Made by a program: the position numbers and the translations under genes. 64,000 nucleotides of DNA from an uncultured Clostridia bacterium (lineage in GTDB: Bacteria > Bacillota > Clostridia > Christensenellales > UBA1242): positions 1 through 64,000 of the forward strand of contig CAOJSF010000006.1 of NCBI GenBank assembly GCA_948442695.1, given 5' to 3'. This document shows, in pieces, positions 24,506 to 33,310 of this stretch (position 1 is the first letter of the stretch; every line of letters starts with the position of its first letter). The notes under the pieces are model-generated. The model did no database searches, was not told the origin of the DNA, and worked only from the letters and a program-made list of their open reading frames with translations.

Positions 24506-26175
24506 TATTTCTCCTCCAAATGTTTTATATATTCAAGATCATTTTCTACAAGTTTTTGTGTTTTCTCAAAATTATCGCAAACCCATTCAATTTTTTCTTG
24601 AATTGTAGAAAATTTTTGCTTGCCATAAAGCGATTCATCAATCACATCAAAAGGTGTTTTTCCAGTGGTCTTTTCAAAATTTGCAACTGACGAAATATTG
24701 TAAACATTCAAATTCTCACCATAAGGAGTGAATTTCTTTCTTGCCAGTTCAAAGTCACATGAGTTGTCATAACATCTTCCAGTCATAACTCGTTTTAACC
24801 TTTTGCTTGTCACATCCAACGCAATTCCGTTTGGATTTGTTTCGGTAATTTCATTGTTGGTGCATAAAATAAATTGTCTATTTCCACTATCAGCTTTATT
24901 TAGTTCTAAAACCGCTTGACCTGTGGTTCCGCTTCCAGCAAAGAAATCAAGAATTTTTGCATTAGTATTATTGCAAACCATTTTGATGAGGGTTGAAATC
25001 AAAATAGAAGGTTTTGGATTTTTAAAAAGTTGATTTCCATTATCAAAAATAGTATCTAATTCTTTTTTTCCGTTATCATTTGAATAAGGATTTTCAAGAA
25101 ATGAAAGTGTTGTATAGGCTTTTGTTGGATCTATCCACTCAATTTCGTTCTTACCAGTTTTTTTGCGACAATTTAAGTAGGATTTGGTATAAATTCTGTC
25201 ATTTTTGATGACAAACATTTTTTCTTTTATACCCCATTCAACGGCACTTTTAGACCATCTCCATACCCAATCGGTTTTGCCATGATTGCCTGCCCATCGT
25301 TGTTCTTGTGCTTCTTTGTCACCACCAGGATAGAATTTTCGACCATCAATTTCAATTTCATAGTCCATAGATTTGGTATATTGCAAAGAATTATAGTCTA
25401 AAGTTTGTGTTAATGCATATTTTCCTCTAGTAGAAACAAATTCATCTTCAAATTTATATTTTTCTATTGATTTTTCTTCCTGATTGAAAATAATGTCATT
25501 AGACAAGGTGTATGCCATTATATAGTCGCTGTTTTTAGCGATGGTCTGTGTGGATTTGCCTCCCTTTTTTGTAATTCTCGCAGCACAAAAAAGAAATCCA
25601 ATTTCTCCAAAAACCTCGTCAAATAAACATTTTAAGTAAGCCTGATTTCTGTCATCAATACTGCAAAATATAACGCCATTGTCCTTTGAAAGAAGTTGGC
25701 GTGCTAAAACCAGTCGAGGATATAACATAGAAAGCAAATTATCTCTTGTCAATGAATTTTCATAATTTGTTTGAGCAAATTCACCCATGCTATCTTTTCC
25801 ATATGGGGGATCTATATAAATTACATCAATTTTACCTTTATATTCAATAAGCAGATTTAAAAGAGCATCGTAATTGTCTCCTATAATCAACTTGTGGACA
25901 GGTTTATTTTTATCAGTGTCAAAACTTAAAGACCGATTTTTTTGAAAATATTTAATGTTATGCCCAAACTTCTCAAGACGCTTATCAAAATGAAAGCCTG
26001 TTCTTTTATAGGTAGTTCCTAGTTCTGCAATGGAAATGGCTTCACTTGGAGTTTCAGCTTTTTGAATAAGTTTTTTAAGTAAATCTGCATTGCTTTTTTC
26101 TAAAATCTTATCCTCAACACGTTTATCAATTTCAGTTATTAAGTCTAACTTGACAGTTTGCAATGATTTTTCCAT
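24505..26175 (-). CDS. mod: Type III DNA methyltransferase Mod subunit
   Basis: 556-aa beta-class amino-methyltransferase giving both modification and recognition for the complex. Motif IV DPPY lies at residues 122-125 (VIYIDPPYG), preceded by the type III-typical IIGDNYDALLNLL, and the SAM-binding motif I FAGSGTTGQ lies near 412-420, giving the beta-class order. The target-recognition region is the 280 residues between them, including FVSTRGKYALTQ and KTDWVWRW. Target sequence cannot be predicted. The ribosome binding site is AAGGAGAT, and TATAAT boxes lie at 26208-26213 and 26197-26202 on the minus strand. First gene of the mod-res-nuclease operon. Confidence 0.9.
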   Translation of the reverse strand: MEKSLQTVKLDLITEIDKRVEDKILEKSNADLLKKLIQKAETPSEAISIAELGTTYKRTGFHFDKRLEKFGHNIKYFQKNRSLSFDTDKNKPVHKLIIGDNYDALLNLLIEYKGKIDVIYIDPPYGKDSMGEFAQTNYENSLTRDNLLSMLYPRLVLARQLLSKDNGVIFCSIDDRNQAYLKCLFDEVFGEIGFLFCAARITKKGGKSTQTIAKNSDYIMAYTLSNDIIFNQEEKSIEKYKFEDEFVSTRGKYALTQTLDYNSLQYTKSMDYEIEIDGRKFYPGGDKEAQEQRWAGNHGKTDWVWRWSKSAVEWGIKEKMFVIKNDRIYTKSYLNCRKKTGKNEIEWIDPTKAYTTLSFLENPYSNDNGKKELDTIFDNGNQLFKNPKPSILISTLIKMVCNNTNAKILDFFAGSGTTGQAVLELNKADSGNRQFILCTNNEITETNPNGIALDVTSKRLKRVMTGRCYDNSCDFELARKKFTPYGENLNVYNISSVANFEKTTGKTPFDVIDESLYGKQKFSTIQEKIEWVCDNFEKTQKLVENDLEYIKHLEEK

Positions 26176-26304
26176 TATATGGATCTCCTTGAATATATTA
26201 TATTGTCATTATAGCATATTTTTTAAAAAAAATATAGCATTATATTTTAATTTTATGAGTTTTATTAACAGTGTTATTTTTATTTATTAAAAAATTTTTT
26301 TAAA

Positions 26305-26340
26305 AAATAAAAAATGCACTTTTTGTATGTGCATTTTAAA
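26305..26340 (-). terminator. Terminator of the HD-domain gene
   Basis: Minus-strand AAAATGCAC, loop of nine bases, GTGCATTTT followed by a T-run; arms at 26311-26319 and 26329-26337. Confidence 0.7.
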
Positions 26341-26370
26341 TTTGAGTTTGAAATCAAATAATCTTCTTAT

Positions 26371-27168
26371 TTATTCAAACACTTTTTTATAGTATTGTTT
26401 TAATGATTGATAGATATTTAGTTTGTTTAGTTCTGTTATTGACTCAATGGTCTTTTTATAATGTTCTTTTATATCTTCCTTTCCTGAATTGAATCGGGAC
26501 CAGATGTTTTTATCTCTTTTCATGTCGAAATATATTGACTTTATATTCGACAGGCAGTCGGCACATTTCACCATCTTTGTCTCAAATGTGGCTTCTCTTA
26601 TCCTTTGTGCTTGCACGAGTTTTCGCTCTCTATAGGGAAGTTGTTTATTCTCGCTTAGCACATCCACCATCGTTGCAATGTTTTTTCCAAAAAGTTTTTC
26701 AATTTCAATAAGAGTTGTGTCAGTGTCCTCAACTGTGTCGTGAAGTATTCCTGCCATAACGGTCTCTTCATTGCATCCGCTTTCTTGAAGGAGGGCTGCC
26801 ACTTCATATAGGTGCACCACATATGGCCAGGGTGTCCCTTTTCTTTTTTGAGATGAATGTCTTTCTACTGCAAACGATATTGCGTGATTATATCTGTTTA
26901 ATGTTTCAATATTTTCATTTTTATCTTGTCTCTTTATCTCTTTCATTCCATTTTTGACTTGAAGATTTTTCTCTTTCATCTCGATGTCTTTTTGAAATTT
27001 TTTCTCGTTTGTTTCGTTTTGATTTTGAAGTTTTATCTCTTTTGTTTCATTTTGATTTTGATGTTTTATCTTGTTTTCTTTTTGAAATTGAGTCTCAATG
27101 ATTTTATTTTTATAATTCACTGGCTTAATTTTATCATTATCTTTCTTATTTTTATTTTCTTTATTCAT
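26371..27168 (-). CDS. MESH1/RelA-type HD hydrolase with low-complexity N terminus
   Basis: 265-aa protein. Residues 95-255 form an HD domain like the hydrolase half of RelA/SpoT and the small alarmone hydrolases: His103 (VERHSSQKR), HD at 143-144 (GILHDTVEDT) and a later MVKCADCLSNI. A ppGpp hydrolase-type role is the family expectation, but substrate is not shown; no synthetase domain is present. The first 90 residues are unusual, made only of Lys, Asn, Glu and Gln, with repeats of QNQNETKEIKL type. Transcribed divergently from the LysR gene. The ATG at 27168 follows AAGGAG. Confidence 0.8.
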   Translation of the reverse strand: MNKENKNKKDNDKIKPVNYKNKIIETQFQKENKIKHQNQNETKEIKLQNQNETNEKKFQKDIEMKEKNLQVKNGMKEIKRQDKNENIETLNRYNHAISFAVERHSSQKRKGTPWPYVVHLYEVAALLQESGCNEETVMAGILHDTVEDTDTTLIEIEKLFGKNIATMVDVLSENKQLPYRERKLVQAQRIREATFETKMVKCADCLSNIKSIYFDMKRDKNIWSRFNSGKEDIKEHYKKTIESITELNKLNIYQSLKQYYKKVFE

Positions 27169-27270
27169 ATTTTTTTTCTCCTTTGCTTGTATTATATCTT
27201 ATTTTATGATATAAGTAAAATATGTATATTTTATGTTTATTATAAGCATAAGTTATGGAAAGGAGGGGTT

Positions 27271-28113
27271 ATGAACAGGCTTGACAATTATCGAATTTTT
27301 TATGAAGTTGCAAAATCGGGCAATATCACGAGGGCAAGTGAGAAACTTTTTATTTCTCAGCCTGCAATATCGCAGGTTATCAAAAAAATGGAAGAGCAGT
27401 TGGGGAGTAAACTTTTTGTCCGAGATAAAAAGGGTGTGACATTGACTCGATTTGGGGAGAGGGTTTTTCAAAAGGTGGAAACTGCAATGCTTTCTATGTT
27501 GGCGGTTGAAAAACTTGCAAGAGAGGAAGATGAATTGTCAGGCGGGGATTTGGTTATCGGTTCGGGTTCGACACTGGCAAGAGAGATTTTGGTTGAACCT
27601 TTATCAAAATTTTTAGGACTTTTCCCAAAAATCAAAGTTTCTCAGATTGAAGATGTGCAAGAAAAGATGTTGGACATGCTGTGGCGAGGTGATGTTGACA
27701 TAGTCATTTCACAACAAAATGATAATATTCAAGGCCTTCAGTTTTATTCGCTTGTCACCCAAAAATATGTTTTTATAAAAAAGAAGGGTGGTGAGGTTGA
27801 TAGATTAATCAAAATGACAAAGGGCTCTTATACATATGAGTGTATGTGTGAGTTTGAAAGAAAGAAGGGTGTGTCAAATTTGCCAGATCTGACAGTGACA
27901 GGTTATCGTATGGCGATAGAACTTGCAAAGGTGGGTTTGGGTCTTGCACTTGTGCCAGAATTTTTGGTAAGAGAAAGTTTAAAGGCGGGAGAACTTGAAA
28001 CGATTTTTAAAGATTATCAGTTGCCTGAAATAAAATTTGGTTTTTATGTAAATCCTCTTCTTTTGACGAGGGTGACAGAGGTGTTTATAAAATTTTTAGA
28101 TGAAAGATTTTAA
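27271..28113 (+). CDS. LysR-family transcriptional regulator
   Basis: 280-aa LysR regulator. The N-terminal winged helix-turn-helix reads YEVAKSGNITRASEKLFIS and QPAISQVIKKMEEQLG, a very typical form; residues 90-280 form the effector-binding domain. The ligand is unknown. The ATG at 27271 has AAGGAGGGG upstream; a much longer frame beginning at 26926 is an artefact of reading antisense through the low-complexity HD gene. LysR genes often control the divergent neighbour, here the HD hydrolase, across a 102-base gap; this is inference. Confidence 0.92.
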   Translation: MNRLDNYRIFYEVAKSGNITRASEKLFISQPAISQVIKKMEEQLGSKLFVRDKKGVTLTRFGERVFQKVETAMLSMLAVEKLAREEDELSGGDLVIGSGSTLAREILVEPLSKFLGLFPKIKVSQIEDVQEKMLDMLWRGDVDIVISQQNDNIQGLQFYSLVTQKYVFIKKKGGEVDRLIKMTKGSYTYECMCEFERKKGVSNLPDLTVTGYRMAIELAKVGLGLALVPEFLVRESLKAGELETIFKDYQLPEIKFGFYVNPLLLTRVTEVFIKFLDERF

Positions 28114-28337
28114 TTTGTCATTGTTTTATGGAAATTGATATTTTCTAATTTAAGTGTTTTTGATTTAATTTCATTTCTGTTTGATTTATTTAAATTTGGT
28201 TTTATTTCAATTTTATTCCTTTTAATTTAATTTTATTTTTTTTAAATATTATTTGGGGTTGAACTATATTTTAGTCAATGAATATTTTTGATTTAGCCAT
28301 ATTTTCAATTTTTAGATTATATAAAATAAAAATTTGT

Positions 28338-28366
28338 TTGGTGAAGAGGGGAATGTATGATAAAAT
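28338..28366 (+). promoter_or_regulatory. Extended -10 promoter of the kinase gene
   Basis: TTGGTG at 28338-28343, 17-base spacer, TGA directly before TAAAAT at 28361-28366. The rest of 28114-28337 is T-rich with no feature seen. Confidence 0.65.
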
Positions 28367-28451
28367 AATAATAGATAATTTTTTAAACTGTTTTAAATAA
28401 AAGGTTGGCAATTATTAAAAGGATAAAGTTTGATGTTTGGAAGGAGATAAT

Positions 28452-29432
28452 ATGATTAGTTTTGAAAGCCGAATTGATTTGGATGTTTCGCTTGAGGATT
28501 TATCAAAAGAAATTTGCAAGAGTTATGGTCTGGGTGGATTTGAAGATTACAAGTTGATAGAAATAGGATTTGAAGATTTTAATTTTATTTTAAAAACTCA
28601 GAATGGACGTTTTGTTGTCAAGATTTTTTCAAACTTGAGAAGTGATGAAGATTGTGTTGCTTTGGCAAGTAGAGCGGTTATTGCAAATGAAAATGGCTTT
28701 TCTGTGCCCAAAATATATAAGACTTTGCAGGGACAAATTGTATTTGAGATAAAGCCTAAAAACGTAAAATATAGATTGATAGTTATGGAATATATAGACG
28801 GCAAGGATTTCTTTTCGCTTGATATAATGCCGGACATGGAAGAACTTAAATTTATCGGAGAACAACTTGCCATTCTTAATAAGATTCAATATAAGCCTCC
28901 TTTTATTTATGACTTATGGGCAATTATAAATTTTTTGAAAGAGTTTGACAAAAACAAGCATTTACTTGATATTGAAGAGAGAAGCAGGCTTGAAAGGGTT
29001 GCTAAAGAATTGGAGGGCTGTGACTTTTCTAAATTGAAATATGGATTTGTGCATGGAGACATTATTGTAACAAATATTTTGAAAGATAGGTTTGATAAAA
29101 TTCATTTTATTGATTTTTCTGTTTCAAATTATCAACCTAGAATTGTGGAACTGGCGGTTTCTATCGGTGACTTTTGTATAGACTTGAATGATTTGGAAGA
29201 GAGCAAAAAACGGACGATTAAGTTTTTGAAGGCATATGAAAGTGTAAGCAAACTGGATGAATATGAAAAAGATTGTCTTAAAATATTTTTGAAGGTTCAT
29301 CAGGCTACTACAATATTGAATAGCATGCGTGAAAAGGTGAAAGAGAATAATGACAGTGTTGAAAATCAGGAATTTCTTGACAAGGGCAGAAAGGGTCTGA
29401 GACTGGTTATGGAAGAAAACCTTTTTGAATAA
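28452..29432 (+). CDS. APH-fold phosphotransferase
   Basis: Kinase of the aminoglycoside phosphotransferase/choline kinase superfamily, 326 aa from the ATG at 28452 (AAGGAG at 28441-28446). The catalytic loop FVHGDIIVTNIL has His201, Asp203 and the following Asn, and a FIDFS metal-binding motif follows near residue 220. The N-terminal lobe has VVKIFSN in the position of the ATP-lysine strand, then VMEYIDG hinge. Substrate could be an aminoglycoside, homoserine, a sugar or choline; sequence does not decide. Followed 95 bases later by a radical SAM gene on the same strand. Confidence 0.82.
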   Translation: MISFESRIDLDVSLEDLSKEICKSYGLGGFEDYKLIEIGFEDFNFILKTQNGRFVVKIFSNLRSDEDCVALASRAVIANENGFSVPKIYKTLQGQIVFEIKPKNVKYRLIVMEYIDGKDFFSLDIMPDMEELKFIGEQLAILNKIQYKPPFIYDLWAIINFLKEFDKNKHLLDIEERSRLERVAKELEGCDFSKLKYGFVHGDIIVTNILKDRFDKIHFIDFSVSNYQPRIVELAVSIGDFCIDLNDLEESKKRTIKFLKAYESVSKLDEYEKDCLKIFLKVHQATTILNSMREKVKENNDSVENQEFLDKGRKGLRLVMEENLFE

Positions 29433-29527
29433 ATAAATTTTAAATAAAAACAGAAAGAAATTGATTTATTTAATTGAAAGATAGCCGAAGTTTAAATATG
29501 TAAAAAAAGGGATAAAAGGTTTGAGTT

Positions 29528-30442
29528 ATGATCAATGAAAAAGATTTGACAGGTAAGAATGAAGAAAAAATTATATTTAAAGAGATAAACGCAAAACAAA
29601 TTATCGGAAAATCAAATTTGCCAGCCTGTGAGTTTGCAGTAAATCCTTACACTGGTTGCGCTCATGCCTGCAGATATTGTTATGCCTGTTTTATGAAACG
29701 ATTTACCGGTCATGAAGAAAAATGGGGGACTTTTGTCGATATTAAAAACTGGGATGCCATAAAAGACCCGCAAAAGTATAATGGCAAAGACGTGTTTTTT
29801 GGCTCGGTAACCGATCCATATCAGCCTTGCGAGGAAGTTTATCAAAGGACTCGGGCGGTTTTAGAACAACTTTCGGGCAGTGGTGCAAAAATTTTAATCA
29901 CAACAAAGAGTGATTTGGTGTTAAGAGATTTGGAGTTGATTAAATCCTTTCCTGACGCAAGGGTGTCATGGTCGGTGAATACTTTGGATGAAAAGTTTAA
30001 AGATGACATGGACAGGGCGGTTTCGATTGAGAGACGACTGGAGGCAATGAAGAAATTTCATGAGGCGGGAGTGATAACAGTTTGTTTTATATCTCCTATA
30101 TTTCCGGGGCTTACCGATGTTGAGGCGATTATTGAAAGGGTCAAAGATAAATGCAATTTGATTTGGCTTGAAAATCTGAATTTGCGAGACCCTTTTAAAT
30201 ATGACATTTTAAGATATATAAAAACATCTTATCCACATCTTTATCCACTTTATAGGCAGATGTATTATTATGGGAATGAATCATTTTGGCAGGAACTTGA
30301 TTTGAAACTAAGAGATTATGCCAAAAATAATGGTTTTGAGTATAGGACAAACGATGATAGTTTTTCGCTGTCATCAAATGATAAGCCGGTGATTGTAAAC
30401 TTCTTTTATCATAGCAAGATTAAAAAGTCGGCGGGTAAATAA
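29528..30442 (+). CDS. SPL-like radical SAM protein
   Basis: 304-aa radical SAM enzyme with the cluster-binding motif C44-x3-C48-x2-C51 (GCAHACRYCYACF). The N-terminal NPYTGCAHAC and later SVTDPYQPCE and TKSDLVLRD belong to the spore photoproduct lyase-like (SplB-related, Rv2578c-type) group, whose members are mostly of unknown substrate. TIM-barrel sequence follows with WSVNTLDEK and SPIFPGLTD. No auxiliary Fe-S ligands are evident at the C terminus. Ribosome binding site AAAAGG. A DNA-repair role is possible but not supported by context. Confidence 0.88.
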   Translation: MINEKDLTGKNEEKIIFKEINAKQIIGKSNLPACEFAVNPYTGCAHACRYCYACFMKRFTGHEEKWGTFVDIKNWDAIKDPQKYNGKDVFFGSVTDPYQPCEEVYQRTRAVLEQLSGSGAKILITTKSDLVLRDLELIKSFPDARVSWSVNTLDEKFKDDMDRAVSIERRLEAMKKFHEAGVITVCFISPIFPGLTDVEAIIERVKDKCNLIWLENLNLRDPFKYDILRYIKTSYPHLYPLYRQMYYYGNESFWQELDLKLRDYAKNNGFEYRTNDDSFSLSSNDKPVIVNFFYHSKIKKSAGK

Positions 30443-30643
30443 AGTCTGATAGGTTGAAGGCAAATATAAAAATTTTTTTAATCATTATTGTTTTAATTTT
30501 ATTTGGACTTAAATAATTTTGTATAAATGTTTTGAGAGATAACATTATAAAAATCATGAAAACAAAAAATATTTAAAAAGATTTATTTCAAAGTTGAGAT
30601 ATTGACTTTTTAGAAATAAATATCATTGCAGGGGGAGATAAAA

Positions 30644-31192
30644 GTGAAAAACTATTTTGTAATTCACGCATTAGGCAATGTGGGCGATGACTACTGGTAT
30701 CGTTATATTCAAAAAACTGTTGAAGAGAGAGGGTATAAATGTATAGTCCCAACTCTTCCGCCTATTGAGAAAATGAGTTTTCAGTCATGGGCTAAAGAAT
30801 TTGACAAATATAAAGATTTGATAAATGAGGATTCTGTCTTTATAGGTCATTCGACAGGAAGTATTTTTTCTGTCAAATATTTGATGACAAACAAGTTGAA
30901 GATTGCAAAGTTCATAGGTGTGGTCTCTTTTAATGAAAACAATATTAATTCACCTCATCCTGACTGGGAGGAAATCAATAAATCATTCTTTGTTGAAAAT
31001 TTAAGTGATTTCAAAAATTTTGCCAAAGAGAGAATATGTTTTTATTCGCCAACTGACATTTATGATTTTAGACTTCTTGATAAGTTTGCTTGCGAGGTTG
31101 ATGCAAAGAAAGTCATCATACAAGACGCAGGTCATTTTACCAGTATTACTGGATATGACAAAGAATTTAAAGAAATTGTAGAATATCTTTAA
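30644..31192 (+). CDS. RBBP9/YdeN-like serine hydrolase
   Basis: 182-aa alpha/beta hydrolase beginning at GTG 30644 after GGGGGAG. The nucleophile elbow IGHSTGS lies at residues 67-73 with Ser70; the catalytic His is in DAGHFTS near residue 165. The N-terminal VIHALGNVGDDYWY and SFQSWAKEFD match the small RBBP9/YdeN family. Substrate unknown; members are esterase-like proteins in the cytoplasm. An in-frame TTG at 30626 is less likely, since it lies upstream of the ribosome binding site. Confidence 0.85.
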   Translation: MKNYFVIHALGNVGDDYWYRYIQKTVEERGYKCIVPTLPPIEKMSFQSWAKEFDKYKDLINEDSVFIGHSTGSIFSVKYLMTNKLKIAKFIGVVSFNENNINSPHPDWEEINKSFFVENLSDFKNFAKERICFYSPTDIYDFRLLDKFACEVDAKKVIIQDAGHFTSITGYDKEFKEIVEYL

Positions 31193-31304
31193 TATTGAAT
31201 ATTTTTATTTTAAAAATTTTTATACAATTTATATCGACTGATTAAATGAATATATTTAATCAGTTGATTGCAAAGATTGCTTAAATACTTTTGAGGAGGA
31301 AATT

Positions 31305-31850
31305 ATGAAAGTGAAATATGGAGAAAGTTTAATTATCGCTGGGTTTGCAGGGATAGGCAAAACCACTCTGGCCGAAAAATATAAAAACTGTCTGGATTTA
31401 GAAAGCAGTCTTTATAAATATAAGGTGAATTCAACTAAGAGAGATGATTTAGAAAAAGGAAAAGGGACTATTCGAGAATTGAATGATAAATGGCCTCAAA
31501 ATTATATTAATGCAATTTTGGAAGCAAAAGAAAAATACGATGTCGTATGTGTATGGATTGACCCAGAAGAAGCACTTGTGCATTATGATGAAAATAATAT
31601 AGATTATATTTTGTGTTATCCCAGCATTGAGGCTTTTGAAGAGTATAAAGATAGATATTTGCGTCGTGGAAATACCAAAGAATGGATTGAAAAGGTGAGC
31701 AATTATTTTTATAACAAAGCATTTAATCAACTAGAGAGCATGAATAAACAGAAGATAGTTTTGCAAAGAGGTGAAACACTTGAAAGTTTTTTGCTAAATC
31801 AAAATTTCAACTTAATGGAGAAAGATGATATTCATGAAACATATGAATGA
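31305..31850 (+). CDS. P-loop nucleoside kinase-like protein
   Basis: 181-aa protein with Walker A GFAGIGKTT at residues 13-21 and a later CVWIDPEEAL/CYPSIEAFEEYKDRY segment, resembling small phage- and bacterial P-loop proteins of the adenylate or nucleoside kinase fold. The DLESSLYKY stretch could be a substrate-binding motif. No partner gene is evident. Ribosome binding site GAGGAGG. It ends just before a terminator that opens into a four-unit 42-bp repeat array. Confidence 0.7.
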   Translation: MKVKYGESLIIAGFAGIGKTTLAEKYKNCLDLESSLYKYKVNSTKRDDLEKGKGTIRELNDKWPQNYINAILEAKEKYDVVCVWIDPEEALVHYDENNIDYILCYPSIEAFEEYKDRYLRRGNTKEWIEKVSNYFYNKAFNQLESMNKQKIVLQRGETLESFLLNQNFNLMEKDDIHETYE

Positions 31851-31877
31851 GTGTAAAGATTTGAAATTATAGAAATT

Positions 31878-31903
31878 AAAAAACAGCATAAATGCTGTTT
31901 TTT
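31878..31903 (+). terminator. Terminator before the best 42-bp array
   Basis: AAAAAACAGCAT, loop AA, ATGCTGTTTTTT; the T-run is the first part of repeat unit 1. Confidence 0.85.
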
Positions 31904-32066
31904 AGGGACTGGAGGAATAACACGGGCAAAGTGAGTGTTTTCTTTAGGGACTGGAGGAATAACACGGATGAAGTGAGTGTTTTCTTTAGGAACGCAAGAA
32001 CAACATGAACGAAGTGAGTGTTTTCTTTAGGAACGCAAGAACAACATGAACGAAGTGAGTGTTTTC
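31901..32066 (+). repeat. 42-bp tandem array, locus 3 (4 well-conserved units)
   Basis: Units begin at 31901, 31943, 31985 and 32026 (42, 42, 41 and 41 bp). Units 1-2 start TTTAGGGACTGGAGGAATAA; units 3-4 start TTTAGGAACGCAAGAACAAC and are nearly identical to each other. All end GTGAGTGTTTTC. The pairwise pattern suggests recent duplication within the array. Confidence 0.92.
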
Positions 32067-32126
32067 TTATTAAATAAATTTACAGCGTAATTTTCAGTAA
32101 TATTTTATTCTTACTTTATTTTGTAA

Positions 32127-32933
32127 TTAGTCTATGCTGTTTTTAGTCAGAATGTTTTTCTTGCAAATGTAAAGCATATGAGATGAATAGCCTTGCTGGT
32201 CTTCTCTTTCGCAGGTTGTGTAATGCCAGTTTAGTAGATTTTCAAAATCCTCATCGTTCATTTGACCTATATAATCTCTCATCGTAGGAAATAATCCGTC
32301 AGTTGCAACATTTGTGATAAATGATGTTGGAGTGTTTTCAAATTGATTATTGAAATCTTCAATGTAATAAGATGTAAAAATTTCCTCTGGTATGTTTTGT
32401 ATACTGCCGTTTTCATTTAAGGCATATTTAAGGTGAGAAAACTTATTTTTTCTTACTCCATATCCCCAAACGATAGAAGCATGAGTCAGGTAGGCAAACA
32501 TACAAAAGCCGTCATTTTTGCAGACACGAATGGTCTCATTTATAGCCTGAGATTTATTGTCGTTTGTGTAAAGATGATACATAGGCCCCAAATTTAAGAC
32601 AATATCAAATTGATTGTCATCAAATGGCAAATTTAGTGCATCGCCTACAAAAATTTGTAGGTTTTTTATATTTTTTGAATTTTTCTTTAAAATTTCGATA
32701 TTGTGAGGTGTCAGGTCGACTGCAGTCACGTCATAACCCAGTTTGGCAAGAGCGATTGAATATTTGCCTGTCCCTGCGCCAACTTCCAAAATCTTGCATC
32801 CTTTTTTGGCAAATTTTTGAATATAACGCATAGTCGTCAAAAATTCCACGTTTTTGCACTTTTCATCAAATCTCTTATCTTCTTCATAATTGTTATAATG
32901 ATTTATCACAATATCTTTAAATTGATTTTTCAT
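32127..32933 (-). CDS. Class I SAM-dependent methyltransferase
   Basis: 268-aa Rossmann-fold methyltransferase. Motif I ILEVGAGTGKY at residues 48-58, motif II acidic residue in VTAVDLTP, VGDALNLPF at motif III, and FDIVLNLGPMYHL at motif IV. The NLGPMYHL stretch is common in uncharacterised small-molecule methyltransferases of Bacillota. Substrate is unknown; the GC-type rRNA motifs are not present. It is the only minus-strand gene between 28.4 and 46.9 kb. Its start at 32933 is followed upstream by a long AT-rich gap. Confidence 0.85.
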   Translation of the reverse strand: MKNQFKDIVINHYNNYEEDKRFDEKCKNVEFLTTMRYIQKFAKKGCKILEVGAGTGKYSIALAKLGYDVTAVDLTPHNIEILKKNSKNIKNLQIFVGDALNLPFDDNQFDIVLNLGPMYHLYTNDNKSQAINETIRVCKNDGFCMFAYLTHASIVWGYGVRKNKFSHLKYALNENGSIQNIPEEIFTSYYIEDFNNQFENTPTSFITNVATDGLFPTMRDYIGQMNDEDFENLLNWHYTTCEREDQQGYSSHMLYICKKNILTKNSID

Positions 32934-33310
32934 CTTTTACTCCATATTTTTTATTATTTAATTTATTCAGGATAAATAATAATATGATTATATATAAAAT
33001 TCAAAAATATATTTCAAATGTTTATAAAGTGTTTTAGAGAAGATAATATCATTTAAAGAAAACGTTGTCAATAATTTATTAAATCAAATCAAGTTTTGCA
33101 ATGTTTTTTAATCAAGTTTTACGATGTTTTTAGAATATAAAAAATTAATCAATGTTTTTAAAAGGTTTTATTTAAAAAAGGTTATTTTTCACAAAGTGAT
33201 AAGTTTCAATTTTTTTATTTAAAAAATTATAATCAAAAATTTATTTTATTAAAATGTCCACACTTTTTAATTTGTTGACTTTTTAGTATGCAACATTTAT
33301 AATCAATAAT
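32934..33310. other. AT-rich divergent gap
   Basis: Lies between the methyltransferase (-) and acetyltransferase (+). It includes two similar stretches, AAGTTTTGCAATGTTTTTTA at about 33093 and a diverged copy near 33113. Otherwise only the promoter at 33275-33303 is seen. Confidence 0.45.
33275..33303 (+). promoter_or_regulatory. Promoter giving a leaderless acetyltransferase transcript
   Basis: TTGACT at 33275-33280, 17-base spacer, TATAAT at 33298-33303. The start codon ATG is at 33311, seven to eight bases after the -10 box, and no ribosome binding site is present. Confidence 0.8.

Noticed and set aside
19728..26300. Genomic island integrated at the 3' end of tRNA-Ser
   Set aside because: I could not find a second copy of the tRNA 3' end downstream and no integrase is encoded, so attachment sites are unsupported.
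26926..27270. Hydrophobic N-terminal extension of the LysR regulator
   Set aside because: It is the antisense of the Lys/Glu-rich HD gene, and the ATG at 27271 has a strong ribosome binding site and normal LysR start.
31901..32066. CRISPR array
   Set aside because: Units adjoin directly with no unique spacers of constant length, and no cas genes are in the window.
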